Positions 49,848 to 61,820 of a stretch of 64,000 nucleotides of DNA are shown piece by piece (the first letter of the stretch is position 1; the number at the start of each line of letters is the position of its first letter). The translations under genes were made by a program, and so were the position numbers. Under the pieces are notes generated by a model. It made no database searches. It worked only from the letters and a program-made list of their open reading frames with translations, and was not told the origin of the DNA. This stretch comes from Fasciolopsis buskii (taxonomy: Eukaryota > Platyhelminthes > Trematoda > Plagiorchiida > Fasciolidae): contig LUCM01005603.1 in NCBI GenBank assembly GCA_008360955.1, positions 96,198 through 160,197 on the forward strand, read 5' to 3'.

Positions 49848-51231
49848 CATGTGTATTTGACATACGCTCATGCCCACAGTTGTACACCAGTTCAATCTCT
49901 GACTGTCAACACGTGTTTGTGTTTGTAATCATTTGGGAGAACAAAACGGTAGCAAATTAAAAGAGGCGGTTAATAAAATAATCACACATTTTGATCTTGT
50001 TCTCCAGGCTGCGTGTATACAAACTGTCGCGTAGGGGTATCACATATTCGACGTGTGTCAAATAAATGCGATTAATTTCACGTAAGAGATTGCGCTTCTG
50101 TTCAAGTTCTTTGAACATTACATCAACGATCATTCATTGATTAACGAATCTTTTGTAATTTAAATAATTCTTGCGATTTTACATAAATGTTGGTACGAGG
50201 ATTTTTTGCACGCATGACAGGAGCCGACACCTCGAACTGTGAAATGTTGACTTAACAACTAATCGGTTTTTGACGACTTAGTTGCGAGATACGCACAATT
50301 AAAGCATGTCGATACACTCATTGATCCTTTACTATTATTTTTTTATCTGCTACAAATAGCATACATTATTTTTTACAAGGATGGTCGCGGCCTACAGGGT
50401 GTTGCCGAGTGGAGAAATCTACCGCTCCCATTTGCAGGATGGAATTTCTCGGCTAAACTGCGACAGGATTTGTGCCAACTAGTAGTGCTTCGGACATCCA
50501 TGATTCACGGTTGCGTAATACATCACCATTGCGGGCTAGACTGGCTGTTTGCATTGCAATTGGAGCTTTGCAGGCAGAAATTTCCAATAATAAGAAGCAG
50601 ATGAATCAAAATGGATTTCCTGTCATCGAAAGCACATCAGTCATGTGTTTTGATTGTGAATTTCGTTCAAAAACACCTTAATCCCAACACTGGAGTTATA
50701 AAAGAGACACGTGAAACTAGACCGGTCCACACAGCGAATCACCTAGACCGCGGATGATTCACAGAGTAAGTAAGCCACTGATGGAGTGACACTTAAACGT
50801 ACCATCTCACATTGACAACCATCCAGTTGGCATACCTTGTGCATCCCACCCAGGAAGTCGAAAATGCATCCCATTTCCACCAGGAAACATTTCAAATGTT
50901 CGCGTGACAATGTGGTTGTACAATGCCTACCTACATTTCAGCATACACAGAATTAGTGAGTCATCGTGAATTTCGGACCTCCGTTAGCTTTCTGGATTGT
51001 GGAACGAAAAGTATCCAAAATGTGACCGTCCCCGACGATCAAACATATTTGAATCCCTGATACAGCCGTCTAAGGAATTCGGCTTTTCACGTGTGTGCGT
51101 TTGTATGAAAGTGTGTTTAATTCTAAATCAATCTTAAAAATAGTGTTGTCGTTCGTCTCCTGACATTTATCCAATCGCTAAATATCCACAGGCCCGATCT
51201 AAATCCGGCACATTTTATCTTTGCCGGCCAG

Positions 51232-51648
51232 ATGAAAATCGTAACCGAAAAGTATGCCGATTTGTCTACGGCTTCCAGAGAATATCCTCCCAGGAAGGAA
51301 CGATATCTCTGTGTGCACATGCGCGCGTGTGTATGTGTGTGGACGGGTTTTTATCAGACTGTTTCTAATGTCCGCGTAGAAAAAAATCTTAAACTGGCCC
51401 TAGACGAACTGCTCAGTACTGGGCTTAAACAACTGAATTCACTGGTAACTTTCTGTCAAACTCACCCCCGGGCAACTCATGGGAAGAAATGGCAGGGAAA
51501 GTTTGCAATGGTTATTCCCAACTTCAGCCATTTAAACGGTTTACTTATCAATGGGAAAGATAAATTGAGCATGCGAACACAGTGCAGCTGTTTCAGCCCT
51601 ATTAGAACCAATCTGCCGTGTGTGCCCAGGCAGCCCATTAGGGGGTAA
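51232..51648 (+). CDS. Hypothetical 138-codon ORF
   Basis: An ATG-started frame with a natural stop. It contains a TG-repeat-derived patch (MRACVCVWTG) and then about 90 residues of ordinary composition (LALDELLSTGLKQLNSLVTF). A pyrimidine-rich TTTATCTTTGCCGGCCAG lies directly before the ATG and could act as a splice acceptor. I recognise no family, and an overlapping minus frame exists at 51477-51671. It lies just past the 3' end of the RTE-like element. Chance is the leading alternative. Confidence 0.15.
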   Translation: MKIVTEKYADLSTASREYPPRKERYLCVHMRACVCVWTGFYQTVSNVRVEKNLKLALDELLSTGLKQLNSLVTFCQTHPRATHGKKWQGKFAMVIPNFSHLNGLLINGKDKLSMRTQCSCFSPIRTNLPCVPRQPIRG

Positions 51649-51899
51649 ACGAGTGTGTTTCGAATCTCCAAAGGGTTAGACTAATCGACCTGAAGGTGAA
51701 CAGTTTATAGGGCTTAATTCCAAGATACAAAGTTTACCATTTTACTGGATTTAGACAGTCAGCAGTCTCAAACGTACGGTAACTGAATCCCGATTTAAAG
51801 CAATAACAGTTTCGTATACACTTCAGTTCAGCTCAGTATGTACAACCGTTAACCGAGCATCATAATGTTCTGGTTTTTCTTGCTATTTTACAACACTAT

Positions 51900-52579
51900 T
51901 TACTCAATCAGAAAAGGAAGAGGGATGGTGGAAATTGATGACGAAATATTAGGTTGAAGAACTGTACAGACGAAGAAAGGTTTAGAATACACGAAAGACA
52001 ATGACCACGGCACTAAGCCATATGACAAATTGTCTCCAGCCACAATTACACGAGTCATTCCACTTTTTTTGAAAGTGGAACTCGACTCAACCATTGCCAA
52101 CCTCGACGAACAGTATGTGACAGGGCAGTCGTTTTGTGGGCATGCACAAGACAAATCCCAACTACCTTAACCTATTCCGATTCAGTACCTGTTCTAAAAA
52201 CTAAACTAAAACCTAATACTGAATGTCTAATCTGCCGGTTACTCCCACCTCAGTCCATCAATCATATGAAAAAATGGTGTTTCTGAACTGAAAATTCGCG
52301 CATATCATTTACTTTTAACAATCATGTCTGAGCAGCATAGCAGAAGCGGTCTCACTGCTGCTGTGTATACTCGACCTTTGATCGATAACCAGATATAATG
52401 TCAATGCCACAGATGCCTGAAATCGATGAATCCCAGTCGAGTCTGCTACATGCACGACGATACTCTGATATAAGACCACAAGCTAAGATACAAGTACCCA
52501 GGTAATTAAATCTATGCAGCTTATTCAGCTGTTCTCGAACAAGAATGAGGTTTGGCTTTGTGTCAATACAGTCCCTCAC
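51900..52579 (-). pseudogene. RTE-like C-terminal region
   Basis: 52352-52579 gives TKPNLILVREQLNKLHRFNY followed by LGTCILACGLISEYRRACSR, and then GYRSKVEYTQQQ before a stop. Lower down, 51.98-52.17 kb gives LGFVLCMPTKRLPCH and FVEVGNG, matching the plus-strand RTE fragment at 32.2 kb. Between them, about 150 bases show no similarity and may be an insertion or heavy decay. Confidence 0.8.
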
Positions 52580-52689
52580 AAGTATTTCATACTTAGTCGG
52601 TTCAAAAAGCCTATCCTAAATATACCTACACTGTCGTTCAGACTAACAAGAAAGACTGGTAACTTAGTTGAAAATCCTCACTCAGTAGC

Positions 52690-53485
52690 ACAACATCATT
52701 AGCAGATCACAGGCGACTTCCTGTCTGAGCAAATATCTATGCTACTATTCTCACATTAGAGTGGTACTATCACCTTAACCATCTAAATCAAATTGAAAAA
52801 AAAACTCGAATGATGGCAACCCTGACGAATACCACTTCTTGTCATGAACTCGATTGAAGCACCAACGTAAGCACGTACTCGGCTTCGAGTGTTCCCATAC
52901 AGTGACTGCATGGGTGAAATGAGTTTCTCTGACACATCTCTCAGTGAAAGGCAACGCTACAGAATAGCACGACCGACTGAGTCGAGTATCCGTTTCAGAT
53001 CACGAAAGACCAAAATCGTGAGCATGCAGATTATATGCCTATGTCCTAAGATCTGTCGCGAAGTGAAAATCTTGCCAATACAACCCCGTCTGGGACGGAA
53101 CCCGGCGAGGGTCTCACCCATGCACATTTCGCGAGTAGTGGGTAGTCGGCGTAGGATAATACCCGCTTACCAAGCTAATTCCATTGGAGTTGTCACATAA
53201 GCACCTACCACTTTTCTTGCAAATCGGTACGACCACCGATTCACACCAGTCAATAGGAATCTCTCCTATCACCAAGCTTGATCCTAGGAGTTTTGTTAGC
53301 TCCGAGATCAACACTTGGCCACAGTCTTTGAAGGATGATGATGAGGATGACAGTCTGCCTGGTCGAGCTGCGTTATGCCTTCTAAGGAAACCTATATCCT
53401 TGATCACCTCCATTTCCAATGGTTGACTATTATCTACCTGCAGTGGTTCACCTGCGGGCACAAGTGGAAGGCCCTCTGTGGTCAT
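52690..53485 (-). pseudogene. RTE-like reverse transcriptase domain
   Basis: The open frame 53114-53485 covers the fingers (IPIDWCESVVVPICKKSGRC, CDNSNGISLVS). In the next frame come ETLAGFRPRRGCIGKIFTSR, motif A FRDLKRILDSVGR with its aspartate kept (about 52.97-53.01 kb), SLYGNTRSRVRAYVGASIEF and motif B TRSGIRQGCHHSSFFFNLI. The catalytic YADD box has become SAND (about 52.70 kb), so the second catalytic aspartate pair is broken. The domain would normally copy element RNA; this copy is inactive. Confidence 0.9.
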
Positions 53486-54049
53486 GGAGTAGGCAAACTA
53501 TTCCCTAAAGTGTTCTACTCACTTATCCATTCCACGATCTAGAGTGAATCAGTATAAAGTCGGATTCCTTAATCAGCTCGCTTACGTTCGGCTTCCATGG
53601 ACCAGTATTCCTAGTCAGTCGGTGAAGGTTGTTATTATTTCCGATAGCTGCAGCCTTTTCCATTTCACTACAATCCCTCATCCACCATTACATGTCATCA
53701 TTTTTCGGACTCTTGGTCAGTTGGTGCTTCTGAAATTTACATGTCTTATTGCATGTTGCATCTGGAAGGGCGAATCCGGGAGCAACAAGCGGAGCAACTG
53801 AACTCTAGGATATCCATCATTTCGGCGATTTAGGTAGCAAGGAGTTCTACGTGGCGACTGCAGCCGAGTGTATGGCATTTTGATTTGCTCCGAACGTTCA
53901 TTCGGATAATGGGTATTTTGTTGAGATGACAACCGCAATGAGGGTTCCGTATGGAATTGTCGCTGGCGATTGACGCGTGGTTTTCATGTTGCTGTGACCA
54001 CATAATAGGTGCAAACAACAGCAAGCGTGGACCGAAGCATGACCTGAGT

Positions 54050-54800
54050 CCACGGGTGCGGACCAGAATCATCGACAGTCCTCGGATGATCCAACCACTA
54101 TTGATTAATAGCAGTGTGATCAGACTACGTCTAACGCTGTGATGTCAAGAAAAGGCGCCAGGTCAACCCATGTTACCTTTTTGGAAGAACGTTGGTATCC
54201 ACTAGAAGTGGTTTGCAGCAAGAACAGACCTAGCTGAGGTGATTTTCGTTGTCGTTTCGATTAGCTGGGGCAAGAACTCGGCATCCGATATGGCGTTTCG
54301 TTTCCGCTAAGTATTCAAGTTGGACATTCATTCATCTGTAAGGACCATAACGTCTGCTGAACGCAAACTCTGCAGTAGTCGAAATAACTTTCGGTAGTAC
54401 TCGTCTTTCGTTTCAGAGGAGCTGTAATCAGTTGTCACAGTCACAGATACAAGGAAGAAGCAACGGCACTTCAACCGACTCCTATTGATATGTGCAAACC
54501 GATCGCTCATACTGCTTGTAAACGACTGTTGACTGGGATCCGATTTAACAATACACGCTCCACCCGAATTCTCAGTGTGCTCGAAACCGGATTACCGGAC
54601 ACGCGAATAGTAATGCGGGAGAATAAGGGCGTATCTGGACAACGAACAGCAATCATGTAAGTGGGATTCTGCCTACGGGTTTGGTATACATCTATCTTAA
54701 AACTTTCATGAGTTCTAGCTTGGGCAGCTCATTGCTCTATCTGGTTGAGGGTGTAGACATTAAAAGAGGCTAAATTAAGTGAACACTTAGGCTCAAGCAA
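54050..54800 (-). pseudogene. RTE-like endonuclease domain
   Basis: Pieces in order are SLNLASFNVYTLNQIEQ (about 54.78 kb), VSGNPVSS and LLNRIPVNSRLQAV (about 54.5-54.6 kb), then DEYYRKLFRLLQSLRSADVM ending near 54.33 kb, the remnant of the AGDMNAQ motif (LTDE), EYLAETKRHIG (about 54.3 kb), and SDHTAI with HPWTQVML near 54.05-54.13 kb. These correspond to the EEP-fold nuclease that nicks target DNA. The key GDxN aspartate and asparagine are not preserved. Confidence 0.8.
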
Positions 54801-55130
54801 TGCTTGCAAACTATTCACTCCTTTCGCCAATAGTACCATCGGATAAATTCATCGAGTCGCAGTTTCTCGTGGCACCTTGGATAGTCCCGACATCCAAAGA
54901 ACGGAAATTAGGAAGGTCCTGTCTAGAGAGGATGCTGCCGGCATTTGGGCGATCGATACTGGTAGATGCCAACTCCTCAGAAAGAATTTTTCTTTGAGAA
55001 CTCTAAAGGGTGCCTTTGAGTCAAACCTCACACGCGCAAGATAATGAGGTACAGGCCCAGCACAAGAACTCGGAGCCCCCTCAAGCGTATCACTACTCAC
55101 CCCATTCGATACAATGGATAGCGCAGTCCT

Positions 55131-58100
55131 GATTACTCTTTCCGACTAATTTCGCGATATGGGATTCATTATATTTGTTATTCAATGAAAGATTTTGGAT
55201 AAATGTTGCTGGGATGTCCAGCCACTAAACAAGAAATGTTAAGGTTGATAACCCAATTCTTTGGCTCCTACGAGTACGTGTCCGCTAGGGAGCGGAGATT
55301 GGCCGAGTGGAATTCCATCAACTTAGATCAATTATTCCAGTCAATTTTCCAATGACGATGCTAGCTCAAATCAATCCCAGCCTCAAGGACCAAGAGGCTA
55401 CTTAGTCAGGCCTCTACTCATTGATCTTTCAGTCATGATTGGTTCTTTGGCTTGCGATATACTATCCTGAAAAGCTCTTTGTATAATGGAGGAACACAAG
55501 CCATCACACCATGTCTCCTATTGACAGCAAACGCACACCAATTTCTGCATTTATAATATGGGATACGTGAAAACGTATATAGATGTCATTGCAAACACTA
55601 CTTACATTACTCCGTTGCGCACAACTGTCTCTAGTCTGTTTGACATCAGAAGTGAATCGCGAGTACCGATGAAGTGGTCTGTTGCAGCTTCTACACCCCA
55701 CGGCTCAGAGTGAACAGGGAAATTAGGTTTTGAAACTAAAAGTGACGCAAGACCAGAAGCATCCCCACAAAGTCATGTGTGGAAGCAAACTGAGCGACAG
55801 CTATTTGCCTTCTGCATTCAACATGTACATATGTATATAGCATCAAGCTCTGTGTCGTCGAAACTATAGTGAAAGGAGAAAGCAGTGAAGTAGGGGAGGA
55901 AAAACTGGTGTAGAGTTCGCCAACAATGGGATAAACCCTTCTTTCCCCAAGCGTACGCTATCAGCTATCCACCAAGATCTAAGAATCCCCTGTGGAGTTG
56001 ATGCCACCCAGTTACCCCAACCGAGGCAATTGGGTGATTTAAAAGGACACACCTTAGTCCTTTAACAAAATGATCAAATACGCGATGCATTCGGATTATC
56101 TGAGCGTCTCACAACCAATTGTGAATGATAGCTGATTTCATGCGTCTTTTTGATGGGGATAGGCCACCTTGTTGTTTAATGAACCATATCACAAAAGATA
56201 TTAGTCAGCACAGTGCTCCATGTTTCGTAGGTTTGTCAATTTCTGCTTGAATGACCACGGGAGATCAGTGAATCGGAGAAACAACACCGGGTTTCCGTCG
56301 AGCCATCGAATCACGGTCAGTTTGGAGGGGTTCGGGTTGGAAATCCATCTCGGAGGACTATGGGGCTTACCCCTGACCATAGTGAGACGTCTGCCATTAA
56401 TGTGGTCAGTAAAGCTGAAAGTCGAGTCTCCGATCATTGAAGTAACTGCAGCCATTCCACCAAGCACTCAAGCACAACCGTCATATGGGAATGGATATGG
56501 GCCCGAAATGAGAAACGTTTAACCGTTCTCGACCAAGGCAATTTAAGCCCACGTGATCCCCGGTCAACCCGGCGAGGTCAGGCTTGCACCGGATATTTTA
56601 CGTCCTGATTCCCTTTTACAACGTGGAATTGGGCATCGCACTTCGTCACTGAGTTTTATATTTCTGACTTATAGCGTAACGTACAACCCACGATTATCAC
56701 TTCATACGTGATCGGACAGAACTCACCGTATCTTTCATTACCGGTCGGCAAGCCACTAGCGAAAAATATCCAGTTTGACAATACTAATTGCTCACAAGCA
56801 AAAATGTTCATCTCTTCTTTTCTCTGTCATCATCTTAGTTCCAGTGAAGCTCAAAGTACAATGGGAAAACCTTTCTGTTGTTTAGTATGATATTTTGACT
56901 CACCATTAACTATGAATTAATCGTGGCCATTGATTCTCACTGTTTCGAGTTCGTTGCCGCTTTGTTTCGTTATTTATTGCATTCTAGGATTAGATAAGAT
57001 CCTCAGATAATTGGTATCTTTTTCACCTTAATGACAGCAAGACTAATGCTGGTAATAAGAGAACTAGTACGGTGTGTCTGTCTCCTGGGCACAGACTGAG
57101 TACTCCTCTCCCCTTCTCATTTATTGCAGAACATTTAACGTGGTGCACTGGCACGATTACAAATGAATAGAAAGGTGCTTGTTTATTACACCGCGTTGAT
57201 TCTCCGTGTCCTCTATGGGCTTGTTGCGAAAAAGAATCAATGAGGTTATTTAGTTCCGCGGATATTCTCGATCTTCGAAAGACATTCGGGCTGTGGAATC
57301 CTGATGGGAGCTAGCAGACTGCGCTTGTACGAACCAGGATGTCTTGACTGCACAAGTGCTGTCTACGAGTGCAGTGCACAAACGATACGACTGAAACACA
57401 ATGCCACAAACCGCAACCCAATGCGTGTGAGCAAACGTCGACCGGGTTAGCTACACGGTTAATTATTCGAACAACCGACATTTGAAGTCCTTCGCGAAAA
57501 CTAATCTAAAACACGAACGAGAGCATAAAACAATGTCGTTTAAGTGCACTTTTGCGTGAGAATTGAAAATGTTTCTCGCCTAACTATCATATCTTAATGT
57601 CGAGAGCTTTAGATGCCAACTACATCTACATTATCCAGTGTTCTCCAGTGGTTTGAATCACAAGTTTTAACAAGCAAATCACTTCTGTTGGTAGATCCCA
57701 ACAATTATCAGGGCTGTATGTTCTACTGCTCCAACACTTACGTGACCAGTAGGTTCTAAAACCGTATTAAAGAGTGAGAGACTTGCTTATCCGAGGGTGA
57801 CTATTGTGACCTACTGGAAATTTAACCTAATGAATATCAATTGTGTTGAACCCCGAAATTCATGAACTTTGGCTATAATAGTCAAACAACCACTGACCTA
57901 AGCGTTTCCAATGTGTTTGTTATTATCGAGTTTTTACTTCTGTGAAACCCGCGCAAAGAATAGCACTTCGCATGAATTAACATTGCACCAAGATTGGCTT
58001 TAACAACTCAAAACTCTGTCAGAATCGTCGACTCTTGGAACTAAACGTAATTCAGTTTTAAAAGAAGCGAGCCTCGTCTCCGATTGCGTGGAAAGATCCG

Positions 58101-58850
58101 TTCATCATTGTCTACGAAGATTTTATACAAATTTTCTACGTTATTTTGATTGGGAAATGGGTATACGACTGAAACAAACTATTATTTTGCCTTTTTGCAT
58201 AAATTATTCTCTCGATACGAAAAAAGGGATCGAATAATGTGCACGATAGAGGAGTATTAATAAGAATATGACATGCAAAGTGTACTCCACCGTCACGCGA
58301 GAGCGTCACGGCATTGGACAATGCACAAACTTGGCTCGGTCATGTGCTAGTGCACTCACACGGCATTTTTCTCATATTTCTTGCTTTTGTGCCATGCGTG
58401 TTTTCTTTTGCACACACGTACAAGTATTACATGTACTTAGCAGACTCATTGACACCGGGACGCACGAATATCGGCCAAGCAGGCTATACACATTTAACCG
58501 TCGATGTGCACACACCCTTGAACACAAACATACCAGCATAGACAAACATCAGGCTCTTTGTCTCACGCGGATTGGTTTTCCTTCAACAGGACATTAGAAA
58601 TCCCATGTAAATGCATTTGCCCACACAGACAAACACGCATAGCTACAAGCACGTGAACGTACAAGGTTACACAACAGTCAGACCAAACACAAAAGCAAAC
58701 ATTCCGTTGTATTCGGACGATGAAGCAAAACAACACGGGAAGCATGAAAGACAGTAGAAAAGAACACTAGGAATCATTCACTTTAGTATAATGGAAAGTG
58801 GAATGTGAAAAGAAGCCGTGGAATTCGAATCAGGCACACAAACTTCATCT
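55131..58850. other. Upstream region of the glutamine-repeat gene, no clear feature
   Basis: Apart from 56201-56522, only background ORFs occur. No TATA box or CpG-rich promoter can be assigned with confidence for the gene at 58851. An in-frame TGA at 58806-58808 lies 14 codons before its ATG and fixes the N-terminus if transcription starts upstream without splicing. Confidence 0.4.
56201..56522. other. Region open on both strands, GC-richer than surroundings
   Basis: A 100-codon plus frame (56220-56522) and an 88-codon minus frame (56201-56467) overlap almost completely. The local composition is clearly richer in G and C than the flanks, which by itself lengthens chance ORFs. Neither frame shows a recognised motif, signal peptide or splice sites strong enough to call. 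It may be an old exon or retroelement piece. Confidence 0.15.
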
Positions 58851-59090
58851 ATGAGTCACTCTGGTTTCTGGTTGTATCGGTTCATCTATTTCTTGCTCCT
58901 TATTAAATCGTCGATTGCGACCGTGCAACTCGGAATTCGTGATCGACTGGAGAAACAATATGAAGTGTACAGTGAACATGCGGTCTCTACAGGTAATCCC
59001 GCACACGGGAATTTCATCGAACATCGTTACGATGAACACCCCTGGCGCTTCCTAAAGCTGCCACAATCGAACCAGCAGCAGCAGCAACAA

Positions 59091-59121
<31 letters not shown>

Positions 59122-59436
59122 AACAAGAACCTCAGACTGTCTTAGTAAATGTGAAAACTGAGGGGAAACAGCGACATGTAAAAAGGGATTATTCAAATTA
59201 TTTGAAGAATGCATTGGATCAGGAAACGGATGGCGCATCAATTGAACAACAATTGCCCATATCGACAAATGGACAAAGCGACAAGAGCCACAACTCGGCT
59301 CAAGAAGTGCCGCCTGAAGAATCTGACATTCAAAGTCAGAATCTAGAAACCGATTATTTGAATCCGTTTATTGGATCTCAGAGATATGAGAAGAAGAAAA
59401 GTAAGTCAGTAGGCTTACCTTTCTGTCTGTTTGCAT

Positions 59437-59470
<34 letters not shown>

Positions 59471-59721
59471 ATGCTTATTTGATTCCCTACGATCTGATGT
59501 CAGACCAACTGTCCTCTGTCAACTTTGCCTATGGGAGGACAATCAAACGTGATCAAAGGTACTTCGTGCTCCCATTTAGGTTTACATACCAATCAAGGTC
59601 GCAGCTGACTTCGACCCCCCGTATTCGGAGTTCCGTCACAGGTGAAACAAATAAATACTAGTACTGATTATTTTCAGGCTTTGAAAACCTTAAGGTTATA
59701 TGCTCAACAAATGAAGAATAA
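58851..59721 (+). CDS. Secreted polyglutamine protein, two predicted exons
   Basis: Exon 1 runs from the ATG at 58851 to 59400. The first 23 residues (MSHSGFWLYRFIYFLLLI...) form a classical signal peptide, with likely cleavage after SSIA. The mature part has an acidic/basic mix, an 18-glutamine run (residues 75-92), a dibasic site (HVKR, residues 109-112) and a lysine-rich end (RYEKKK). It is then cut by a strong donor, AAAA|GTAAGT. The intron begins with a long GT repeat. A phase-compatible acceptor (TGATTATTTTCAG at 59665-59677) would add a 44-base exon ending in TAA at 59719, overlapping an AATAAA at 59717-59722. Total is 197 residues with one cysteine in exon 2. I do not recognise the family; a prohormone or secreted matrix-like protein is possible. 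Exon 1 is well supported, exon 2 moderately. Confidence 0.65.
59073..59126 (+). repeat. CAG/CAA tract encoding 18 glutamines
   Basis: The codons alternate in blocks: CAG x4, CAA x6, CAG x2, CAA x6. The synonymous mixing shows that the glutamine run is not just a fresh trinucleotide expansion, because selection or age has broken up the pure repeat. The minus strand reads as polyvaline and is an artefact. Confidence 0.95.
59439..59467 (+). repeat. (GT)n microsatellite in predicted intron 1
   Basis: About fourteen GT units lie about 40 bases after the splice donor at 59401. The frame running through it encodes repeated Cys-Val and should not be included in the protein. Confidence 0.95.
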
Positions 59722-61504
59722 AGGGAATACTATTCTATTCTCCGGGCATTGCATGTGATCACACAAGACATACTTTATGCAGTATCTATATGGGTATCAC
59801 GTGCCGAGCAGCTGACGGGCGATAAAGTTAGCAAAGCCAAGCGGATTATGAATTGATCACAAATAGTCGAATCTCAGGTGAAAGATGGTCGTTCCTTTTC
59901 GAATAATTTCGGTTCAGGTTGATGTGATAGAAATAAAACACTATGGACGCATACCGAGGAAAGTTTTGTCGATGTTACATTCCAATTAGATTTATGATCA
60001 CGTAGTCAGAGGTTGCAAATCTCGTTGCCGGTTATGAAATATTACAATGTCTTTCTTCCTTAGATTATACAAACATACCCATCTGAAGCTAGCAAAATGG
60101 AACATCGGTCCGCACAAATGATCTGGCACGTGCAAGAGATGCAACTGAATGTCGAGTCACGCGTAACCACATCGTGTTTGTTTCAACTGATTAGAGCCTT
60201 AGACCAACAATGTTTAGTGTTATTTCGCTGAAATCATTATCAGGAGCGCCATAATTTTCCCTTGAAGTTCAACGGCAAACTACTCCTTAAAAACACACTC
60301 GTGATCTCAGAACCGTCATTTTCTATTCGGGGTCTCGCACTATTCGAAAACTAAAGTGGCTCTCTCTAGGGAAAGGTTTGGGTTGAACTACCGGCCAATC
60401 CATTGCAGTTTTCATTGATTTTAAAAACCAATACATTTCTAAGCTCAGGTCGACAAGTTATAAATTTTTTGGATCCATTATTTTGACGTTTAGATCACGA
60501 ATGTTTCATCATCTGCAGAGATGATGTCAACACCTTTTCCAGCGATGAAACGTCTGTTATCTGAATTTTCATTCTAAAAGATCACGAAACTCGATCAAAT
60601 TCGACGATAGTCCTCTTTCCGGGTGTGTTGATTACACAAGTTTCCACTAGCAGATCAATCTAGGCAACTCCAAGATCTCTCGCATGCAGTTTCCAGATGC
60701 CTGGTCTTTAAAACATCCCCTTATGAGACTGTAATTTTCGTCTATATTTGTAAATTTATACACCCGTAAATTCTTATCCCCACCAACATAGACTGAGCTT
60801 CGACTTGTTTGCATCTGAAAGTTTGTACCTTACTCTAAGTTGTTATTCTCTGGTGAAGTTAGTATTTATTACTGAAGCCCAATTAAAAAGACCTTAAATT
60901 GTCCATACTCGGACGGGTGTGTGGCACCGTGAAAAACTAATCCTCTAGGAAGAACCAACACAGTTAGCGAGTAGCATTGTTAGCGTAAATGTTGTCGACA
61001 TCGAATGGCCTGACCCTCGGTGGATGTAAAAAGCCTAATGTCAATGCGGACGGTGCCAAGCTACGCATTTATGCACTTGCCCGTGGATTCCGTCCGTGTA
61101 GACGGCTGGTGTAGACTGGTTTTACTCAGTAATTAGGAGTTTTACCAAAGTGGGTGTTAGGAGTCAAGTGAGCGTCAAGTGAACCCTCATCGACCTTGTT
61201 GGATGCTGTGAAATTCTCGTAATTCTCAATGTGACCGTATGAACCGGAGTTTACTGAAGCAAAATCATATATTCACAAGCTTCAGCTTTGAGTAGTTAGC
61301 AGTTCGCTTATTTGTCTCGATTGGTTGTCGAACCTATCAGAATCACTACCTGATGGCTCTGGCGTTTTCAGTGGCCCGCGAATTTCTCGCGCTCACGCAT
61401 GCTCACTGATCGATGTTTGCGTGTGACAGTTCATAGGAGTAATAAGGTATGAGTCCTAAGCACTCATCAACCTGGATACAAAGACAAAGTCAACACCTAT
61501 TTAG

Positions 61505-61820
61505 GATCCAGTTTAATTCGCCAAGTGATGGTCAGCCAGAGTTCCAAGTGAAAAGACGAAGTGCTTTGCAGAAAAATGAATGTTGCGAGCCCCAAATCTG
61601 GCGGGTCTTGTTGCAATCCGAAGTTCAAAAGGAGTTAATTCTAACAAATGATGGCGATGTCATCCTTTTAAGGGCCCACGAACGCACCCTTTTGACAATG
61701 TGTGGTGGGTGCGTAAAATCACCATTTGCTTTATTACTGAGCAGTTTCTATTCGTCTTTCAACATTTTCCATTCTACGAATTTCATTTTTTCCCATTAGC
61801 CACCAAAAGTCAAGAAATAG
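61505..61820 (+). CDS. Possible small exon pair encoding a cysteine-rich segment
   Basis: The open frame 61449-61799 contains a polybasic site followed by a double cysteine (VKRRSALQKNECCEPQIW) and, 38 residues later, MCGGC. An acceptor-like TTTAG precedes 61505. A donor TGC|GTAAAA at 61713 and a good acceptor TTTTTTCCCATTAG ending at 61799 define an 87-base mini-intron of a size common in flatworms. Splicing there gives PPKVKK and a stop at 61818-61820. The layout of cleavage site, CC and CxxC hints at a secreted cystine-rich factor, but the spacing fits no family exactly. Phase does not match exon 1 of the gene at 58851 for the acceptor at 61505, so another exon would be needed or the gene is separate. 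Confidence 0.22.

Larger units (their letters stand above)
51900..55130 (-). mobile_element. RTE-like non-LTR retrotransposon, near full length, decayed
   Basis: Minus-strand translation gives, from 55.1 kb down, an upstream segment (RTFLISVLWMSGLSKVPRET), the start of the endonuclease (LNLASFNVYTLNQI), its later part (54.05-54.6 kb), the reverse transcriptase (52.69-53.49 kb) and the C-terminal domain (51.9-52.58 kb). Order and peptides match RTE-type elements abundant in flatworm genomes. About 3.2 kb is covered, close to the family's usual coding length. Stops and frameshifts occur throughout. The 3' untranslated part below 51.9 kb is not recognisable. Confidence 0.85.

Noticed and set aside
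49644..49895. His/Thr/Lys-Gln repeat protein on the minus strand
   Set aside because: It is a translation of the TTTG/TG microsatellite.
58818..58850. Earlier start (GTG) for the glutamine-repeat protein
   Set aside because: GTG is not a normal eukaryotic start. The ATG at 58851 gives a proper signal peptide, and a TGA precedes the GTG in frame.
59014..59268. Minus-strand ORF with a polyvaline/polyalanine run
   Set aside because: It is the complement of the CAG/CAA glutamine tract in a well-supported plus-strand exon.
59401..59468. Continuation of the exon 1 frame into repeated Cys-Val
   Set aside because: The frame runs through a consensus splice donor and a GT microsatellite, so it is intronic.
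61505..61712. Firm TGF-beta family call
   Set aside because: The CC-to-CGGC distance is 38 residues where the family has about 30, and the conserved upstream mature-domain motifs were not found in the preceding 2 kb.
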